The notes below the pieces were generated by a model. That model saw nothing but the letters and a program-made list of their open reading frames with translations. It made no database searches and had not been told where the DNA came from. 64,000 nucleotides of DNA from Larix kaempferi (taxonomy: Eukaryota; Streptophyta; Pinopsida; Pinales; Pinaceae): positions 52,134,501 to 52,198,500 of the forward strand of contig BSBM01000001.1 in assembly GCA_027924585.1 (NCBI GenBank), read 5' to 3'. The translations under genes and the position numbers were made by a program. Shown in pieces: positions 57,461-64,000 of the stretch; the first letter of the stretch is position 1, and each line of letters begins with the position of its first letter.

Positions 57461-60400
57461 TATTTATCCATATAAGAAATAATTTACTGAATCAATTCCA
57501 TTAAAGTCCTGAAAGTAATCCAATATGCAATGTATCAATGTTATAAATCAAATTAAATTCACTTAATAATGTTTATGTTTTCTTATGGCTATTTCAAATG
57601 AGGCTATGATCAAAGAAATGCCCAATAAAGGTCATTTGCATAAATGATACCCCGCCTTACCATGTATAGTAACTTAGATTTAATACTTTATTTGTAAATT
57701 ATGAGCTATATTACTGAAACTAACTTCTTTTATTCTATTCAAATTTTCAAGCATATCAAGCAATGCAAAATTCTCCTTAGGCCAAAGCCTACATACATGA
57801 TGAATATAATATCTTGTTCTATAAAAAGGGGTGAACACTACAAAAAAATCGAATCTAATAGTGGGTTTCAATTTTTCACCTACCAACTGTAAGATATGGG
57901 AGGTGAAGGTTCAACTCATATAGCTGACGTGAATAGTGAAGATGCAAGCAGTATGGATGTGATTATAGAATGATGCATTCCTATTGGGTTATTTCTACTT
58001 TTAGTGTAATTATTTTTCTAACCAAACCATCAACGGAATAGGGAGGTCACAAGCAAGAGCTTAGTAAGAGTACATCAAAGCATGAGAAAATTATTGAATA
58101 AAATGTGGGTCATTTGAAACTATACCTTTAAAGGCCACAAATTAACTTACGTGACCCATTGAATAATTAAAAACCTAGTCTCCCTTTTTACTCTAGAGAG
58201 ACATTGTTTCCAGAGTCACTTCTAGGATATCACATACAAGATGCACCTCTTGGACATGATCATAAGAATATCCACAATCCTATGTGGATCTAAGGTTTGG
58301 GAACCTATCTTGCATTGAGATAACTAGGCTTGGATAGAGAAAGTATAGACCCTTTACTACAATGCAACATTCAGGATTCAGTGCAAGCAAAAAATCCCTT
58401 AGTCCATCATCCAGGTAGAGTTTGAAGCATATTCTATGTGCCCAGAGGTCATCTTTGGACTTGTCTCTTTCCTTCATAAAGTCTAGAAATTTAGTCACTA
58501 CTTTGAGGTTGGATTGGTACCCCTATCTCTATACTCCTATAAGATCCTTTCCTCTAAAGGCCCCTCTAGGCATGTTTGATGTTGGATTTTTGAGGCCTCC
58601 AAGTTGCTTGAGTCTTTAACCATCTCTCTTGTTTGCCTCCCTCTTTTAGGTATTGTACTTCCCATTGTCTAAATAAAACCTGAACATCATAATTAGAGAG
58701 GACATCTATAGACAGTATATCCAAGTCACTTGGATTGCACCTCCTGAGGGTATTGGCGATAAGATGGATTTCTATTCGGAGAAATTTCTACAACTAAGTG
58801 GTGACCTTATTTTCTGACTTGCATATACATGCAAACATTGGATGCAGTGACAATGCATGCCCTCAAGTTTCCCTTTGGTTAGTTGTGTGTGAGATCTCAT
58901 CATCTTTAGGCCAAAACCAATCACCACCTTCCTCACCTAAATAGGATCTATCAACTTCACCACTTATAGGAGACTAAATCGAAGGATAACATTAACTTCA
59001 GATGTCCCATTTACTACAAGACCAAGGCAAATATTTAATGCCTTTATTGAGGTTTGGTTGGCTCTCTCTCCACATTTTTTCATTATCCAAATTAAATATG
59101 TTTAACTCTTTTTCTTAGGGAGGTTCTTATGTATAGATCACAATACCTGTTGTTTCTCCCTATTAAAAACATTCAAGGACTACCCCCTCTTTATTCCTGA
59201 AGGTTTGTACAACTAAGGGTAGCAAATGATACCGAAAGATCCAAACTTCCTTGGATATCAGACCAATGAGACCTTAGATCTCATTACTCCTAACCATAAA
59301 CAACTATAATGACATTTCAAATACTTTTGAGGAGCTCCCATCTAAAATCTCAAAATAAAATTCATTTTATCGACAATTAAATCAGTTCCAGAAGAACTCA
59401 AATCCAAAATCGTACTACCTCAACAGAGAGTACCACGCTCCATGCTTCATTAAGCAACTAGTCATCTATTCATATTTTCTTCCTCCTCACCTTGAGTGTT
59501 AGGAATAATGGGTGTCTTCAATCTATGGATCCCCCTAGGATCCCTTCCTAGATTACACAGTCAACCCCCCTTAGCCCCCAAAACTCTCCTAATGATATTC
59601 TCAGATAGCGCATCATCCTCATCATAGTGATTGAGGACTCACATGAGGAAAATTCTCCTCTACTCTTTCTTCTAGCCCCAACTTTTACTTCCATAACCAT
59701 CTAACATGTTCTTATGGAGATTTCACTTATGTACTCATTGTTTGTCTTTGCCATTTTATTTACTGGACTATCTTAGCTTTCTCTAGTTATATTCTTAGAT
59801 AGTTTCTAGCTGTTGTCAGTGTACGTAGAGGAGCTTCCTTTGCACTCCCACTATGTATTGCACTGGTTGTAATAAAAAATATAATAAAAAAATGGAGAAA
59901 AGTAAGAAAATTGAAAGAAAACTTGTTTTGGGGCATGTAGGATTACTTGAAACTAGGGATTCCCATGTGTCAAATGAACGGGTTTCATAAAAACCTCTTA
60001 TGAGAGGACATAATTTATTATAGATCAAATACAAGAACTATGGACATGGTTGACTAGTTATTTCTCTACTTGGGAACATACCAAAAATAAAATACACATG
60101 CATTGCTTAGATTGTACTTAAGTCTTTTAAAAGTATTTACTCATGCCACCTAGACAAAATCCCATATTTGATTCCCTTCCTCACATACCATAGATGTTTG
60201 ATGTTTGATTCATTCTCTACTGCAACCTCACCATATCAAGGGAGGAGGAAGATGAGGTGATTAGCCATTGCACATGTTTGACCCCCATCCTCATACTCGA
60301 TTATTATTCCAATATTTATCACCACATTTCATTTGACCATAAGCATACGATTTTATTAACTTCCAATATAATAAACCAGGTTCTCTAGACATTTCAGGAT

Positions 60401-60509
60401 GGAGAATACATTTTACAGATAACAATCATAGGTGAGAGGGACCACAATGCATAACACCTACAATAGATATGATATTAATATTGAAGTGAGCGATGGCGTT
60501 ATCACATCA
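57461..60509. other. Long intergenic stretch with possible coding debris
   Basis: No supported gene. A minus-strand frame at 58498-58280 and discontinuous minus-strand pieces near 59700-59480 have protein-like composition (R-I-C-F-K-L-Y-L-D-D and E-N-I-I-R-R-V-L-G-A-K). A LINE ORF1 remnant crossed my mind, but it is not supported. Confidence 0.4.
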
Positions 60510-61388
60510 ATCTAGGGATGTACACTCCAAAGCCAACTTATGAATGGGTAAAGCTTTTGTTGCAGATAATTCCTCATAAAATCCCTTTTTCTCACAATTT
60601 TCATACATGTGAGATTATTCCCAATACACACATGGTAAATGGTATTTCTAAACACATGAATACGACTCTTCTAGAGAGAGCAAGGTGCATGCTCGGTAAT
60701 GGCAAGTTGCAATAGGAATTGTGGGGAGAAGCAGTTCTTACAGCCTGCTATCTGGTAAATCAATCACCATTAGCTGCAATAGATTGTAAGATTCGAGAAG
60801 AGGTATGGACTATACACCCTTGTGATTATTCGAATCTTAATATTTTTGGTTGTGATGCTTATGCTTCAATTCCAAAGAATCAACTTTCTAAGTTAGATCC
60901 AAAATAAAATAGGTACATATTTGTTGGATATGGTGATGAAATTAAGGGATATAGATTGTGGGATCCTACTGTTGACAAGATCATCATTAACAAAGATGTT
61001 GTGTTTGATGAATTGTCACTCATGAAATCAGATGTGGTAAATTGTGAAATGAAATAGGTAGAATTATCACACATTCAACAATTTTAGTTGGAGACTCAGC
61101 CATCTGCAAGAAAGGAGGATCATGAAGACGTTCATGAAAAAGCTCTTATAGAAGAAGATGAGGTCACATAAAATCTTTAGAAAACTAAAAAAAATGCAAG
61201 AAAAAACTTTACGAAGGTCTACAGAGGTCATAACTTTTCCCAAGAGGTGTGAATATTATGCTTCATCTATTGCTTTGATTTCTAACTATGTGGAACCTAG
61301 TTGTTATCTTGAAGCATTAGAGGTATCCAAAAGTGCTAAATGGAAAGCAACAATGAAAGAAGAAATGGATGCGAGGGTTTCTAAATAA
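60510..61388 (+). pseudogene. Copia fragment E: integrase end and RT start
   Basis: 60518-60715 carries the integrase C-terminal core (T-L-L-E-R-A-R-C-M-L). A TAG follows, then 60719-60907 continues (W-G-E-A-V-L-T-A-C-Y-L-V-N, F-G-C-D-A-Y-A). 61158-61388 reaches the RT start (L-E-V-S-K-S-A-K-W-K), where the match to D stops abruptly. DNA identity to D (31846-32620) is very high. Confidence 0.88.
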
Positions 61389-62189
61389 TTTTTTTTTCTG
61401 CTACGGGGCTTATGCCATAGCTCTATTCTTCGTTGAGAAACTTGTGTGATTGGGGTATTGATGCGCCTTTCCAAAAATGAGTCGCCGCTGAAAATGGTGC
61501 CAGTGCACTATGCGAGTACCAAGTTTTCATTTTTATTTGTATATAATTAAATTCATTCATTCATTTATTTTTATAAATGCTAAAATATGAAAAAGCATTT
61601 ATATTTCAATTTTAATGTAATTATGAATCACTATTTATTATAGTTATATATACTTTATAGATTTTCTTTTGGGTGTTATAGGAGGATTTGAGGGTGCTAA
61701 ATCTATTTATAAATTTAGAAAATTAATTTAAACACTTCCAAATTTGCATTTTACCTAAAAACAATTACAAGATTCCTACCAAAAACCATGATAAAGTGTA
61801 AAACATAGAATAAATAGACTATTCCTTTCTTTTAGCATTGAAATATATTTTGGAAAAAATAATAAGAAGAATTACAAGTTAGTGATATTCCTTTATGTAG
61901 ATTTTCTTTTGTCCTTCCAATATATTTTAGAAAAATTAATAAAATTTACTTTCAAACCAGAGTTACACGGTAGTGATATTCCAACACTTCGATAAATTGC
62001 AATTTTGTAAATAGATATATTAATTGTTTTTAAAGGATTCAATTTAATAAAGAGGCACTACAATTTGAGTGCTAAATGCTTGCACTTTGAATGTGACATC
62101 TTGATAAATTTCTTCAAGATTTCACAAATGTATGTAATTATGTATGAATTTAAATAGAAAAGAATATACGTTGTGGAAAAATCCATAGA
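61389..62189. other. Unrelated AT-rich segment inside copia fragment E
   Basis: Replaces about 1.3 kb of RT and RNase H expected from D. No gene or terminal repeat seen. Confidence 0.55.
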
Positions 62190-62310
62190 ATTATTTGGAT
62201 TTTGTAAGACATGTTATTGATGAAGGTGGAGTGATTTTTGAAAAGTCCCACACTTCAAAAAATTGTGTAGACATGTTCACAAAAACAATGACATTATAGA
62301 AGCTGTGGTG
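62190..62310 (+). pseudogene. Copia fragment E: end of RNase H
   Basis: acatgttattgatgaagg...tgtgtagacatgttcacaaaa matches 33935-34025 of D, the conserved D-M-F-T-K end of copia pol. Similarity ends near 62310, at the border with the kinase retrocopy region. Confidence 0.75.
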
Positions 62311-62359
62311 GTGATTCAGCTTTTCCCTGTCCTAGAAATCTCAGCTTCTCCCTGTCCTG

Positions 62360-62490
62360 CAGATTTTACAGCCTCCGGTGCACCATGTCAACAGCTGGTG
62401 GTTGTGATTTGTTCATATCCTATTAGGCTTTATCTGAGATCGGATTTCCTTATATGTCTCGTGGCGCCCTGTCAACAGCTGGTGTTGCCG
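62360..62490. repeat. Imperfect duplication of the kinase 3' end
   Basis: gtcaacagctggtg occurs at about 62388 and 62470 with similar flanks (gtgcaccatgtc and gtggcgccctgtc). A second small pair, agctt-x-tccctgtcct, lies at 62329-62366. Confidence 0.7.
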
Positions 62491-63394
62491 TGGTAGCCTT
62501 CGCCTTTGTTTCCTTTTCGAGCAAGGGGGTCCAATCGAACTCATTATCATACTGAAAACCTTTACTAACAAACAAATCACGGAACAACCCCCTCAAATAT
62601 GCATAATCTGGCGTGTCCTCAAAACCCAGAGACCGGCAATAATGAAAGTAGGATACAAACTCCTTAGGATGGGACTCGCATAGAGATTAGATAGAAGTAG
62701 CCGTTTTCATCTGACGCATTGTTTCATATTTTTGCCAAGGAAGGCTCCCCCTTAAGAAGCGCAGAAGAAGATACCCAAGGGACTCCATATCATCCCTTCG
62801 GCTTGGCTCAACGCCATTGTGATTATTGATACTCGCATAGCGCGCATTTCCAATTAAACCATTGGTTGCCTTCTGGGGAATATGAATCAAAGTTCTAGGG
62901 TTACGGAAACTCTTTCCAAGACCAAAATCAATCATGTGGACCACTCCCGATTTTTTATCCTTGCCCATAAGAAAATTATCAGGTTTCAAGTCTCTGTGCA
63001 CAAATCCCCTTTCATGTAAATGTTGAATCCTCTCAATCATCTGATCAGCTAACATTAAGACAGTCTTGAGTGAGAATTTATACCCACAATCCTGAAATAA
63101 CACTCCCAGGGGTGGACCTAGAAGATCCATAACTAGTATGTAATGGTCTCTTTCCATCCCACGCCATCTAACATTTGGAATACCAGTGCCACCAGAAATA
63201 GCTCTATAGACTGTATATTCATGATGCAACACTGGGTACCCTGCGTCGAGACTCTCCGTCTTAATAGCAACATGCTCATTTCTCTCTAAATCAGTTCCAA
63301 CGTATACCTCGCCAAATGAACCTTTGCCGATCTTGCTTCCGCATTGGTATCTTCCGCCAATCACGCACTGCAACGCCATGCACACCAATCTCAA
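62450..63394 (-). pseudogene. Casein kinase 1-like Ser/Thr kinase, intronless retrocopy with one stop
   Basis: A minus-strand frame from 63394 (or the in-frame Met at 63379, which better fits family starts) encodes a kinase domain. It has the glycine loop G-K-G-S-F-G-E-V (residues 23-30), V-A-I-K lysine (45), catalytic loop H-R-D-L-K-P-D-N (133-140), D-F-G (156-158) and the CK1 hallmark S-R-R-D-D-M-E-S-L-G (198-207). A TAA at 62687-62689 stops it after residue 235, within the C-lobe. The same frame then stays open for 78 more codons of typical CK1 sequence (F-H-Y-C-R-S-L, P-D-Y-A-Y-L-R, F-D-W-T) to a TAA at 62450. Plant CK1 genes normally have many introns. This copy has none, so it is probably a processed retrocopy. 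A usual short insert after L-P-W is missing. I saw no poly(A) tail. Confidence 0.88.
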
Positions 63395-64000
63395 ATCTCA
63401 AATATGATATGATTTTATTAATTCGATGTTGCACGCCATCTTTTTAATCTGTGCATTGAATTATTAACATCGCGAGTAGCGACGCTTCGATTAATTGTGA
63501 TTGTCATGAAATCATGGACGGTTCAATGAAAGTTGTTATAGCAAATTTGGATTAATTTCGTCCAATCTTTTCACTGTCAATGGATTAATATCTATGCCTT
63601 CATAGCCTTAAATATTGACTTATAAGATTATGGGCGGGGTAATGACTTATATAGGATAATGGCTCCAATACCATCGATGCTATATTTTATCTTTCAGGAG
63701 GGAAAATGTTTATCTTTAGGACGAAAATGGCATCGTCAAAGACATGTCTCAAGTTTTCTGTTCGATCTGAATAAGTTTGAACGATTTTCTAGTTTATGGT
63801 AACATCGTAGTGTTTGAATTCGAAGCAGTTTTTAAGTTTGGGGATGTTAAAGCATTGTGCTTTAGGAGTATGCTCCTTTGCTGCTAGTTCTAGACAATTT
63901 AGATGCCCAAATTGTGATTGGTGGCTTCAACTTTGGAGAGATTGGAGGTTTCATCTCTAAGATTTTTTTGGGTAGATAGTTACCTTTTAACACTATATAG
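63395..64000. other. Upstream flank of kinase retrocopy, no gene seen
   Basis: No TATA box in a convincing position and no further gene. Confidence 0.5.

Noticed and set aside
58280-59720. LINE ORF1 remnant on the minus strand
   Set aside because: Only scattered protein-like stretches. No CCHC, endonuclease or RT motif could be found.

Overview
The window looks like intergenic DNA of a large, repeat-rich seed-plant nuclear genome. A gymnosperm is my guess, but no base here proves it. The reasons are low gene density, long AT-rich stretches, nested LTR retrotransposons primed from initiator-Met tRNA, plant-type Ty1/copia and Ty3/gypsy pol sequences, and one intronless casein-kinase-1-like sequence. 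I see no intact host gene, rRNA, tRNA or CRISPR array.

Region 1 (about 0.5-30.5 kb) is a three-level nest, resolved from target-site duplications (TSDs). The oldest layer is a broken minus-strand gene for a DDE/RNase-H-like transposase, in two halves (28438-26474 and 3012-2073), with long AT-rich tandem repeats on both outer sides. LTR element B (3013-26473, minus strand, 1.23-kb LTRs, near-match TSD tcggc/ccggc) lies between the halves. B carries a degraded acidic reading frame of about 900 codons and no Gag, protease, reverse transcriptase (RT) or integrase (IN) that I can recognise. Two younger elements then entered B. Element A (3282-13487, plus, TSD accca, LTRs of 1.97 kb) is non-coding. 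Element C (16322-23719, plus, TSD cctat, LTRs of 650 bp) is a copia derivative with a crippled RT and an intact-looking RNase H. LTR divergence judged by eye (A about 2 percent, C about 3 percent, B clearly more) agrees with this order.

Region 2 (30.5-42.6 kb) holds a cluster of palindromic CCTCGATCGAGG-like motifs, a 5'-truncated copia copy (D), a long decayed coiled-coil-type coding region that I cannot name (35.2-38.1 kb), a small coding remnant near 41.1 kb and a 700-bp tandem duplication.

Region 3 (42570-49357) is element F, a nearly complete minus-strand copia element with two LTRs, primer-binding site (PBS), polypurine tract (PPT) and a full gag-pol frame broken by five stop codons. 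It is inserted in the second unit of the 700-bp duplication. F and C appear to be one lineage, and both carry tandem arrays between pol and the 3' LTR.

Region 4 (49.4-64 kb) contains short repeats and a fold-back, the 5' part of a gypsy element (G: LTR, gag, protease, RT), a deleted copia copy (E) of D's family and, at 63394-62450 on the minus strand, an intronless casein-kinase-1-like retrocopy with one internal stop.

The elements work together only historically: each is a layer of insertion into older repeats. Apparent non-autonomous families (A, B, C) would have needed proteins supplied by other copies.
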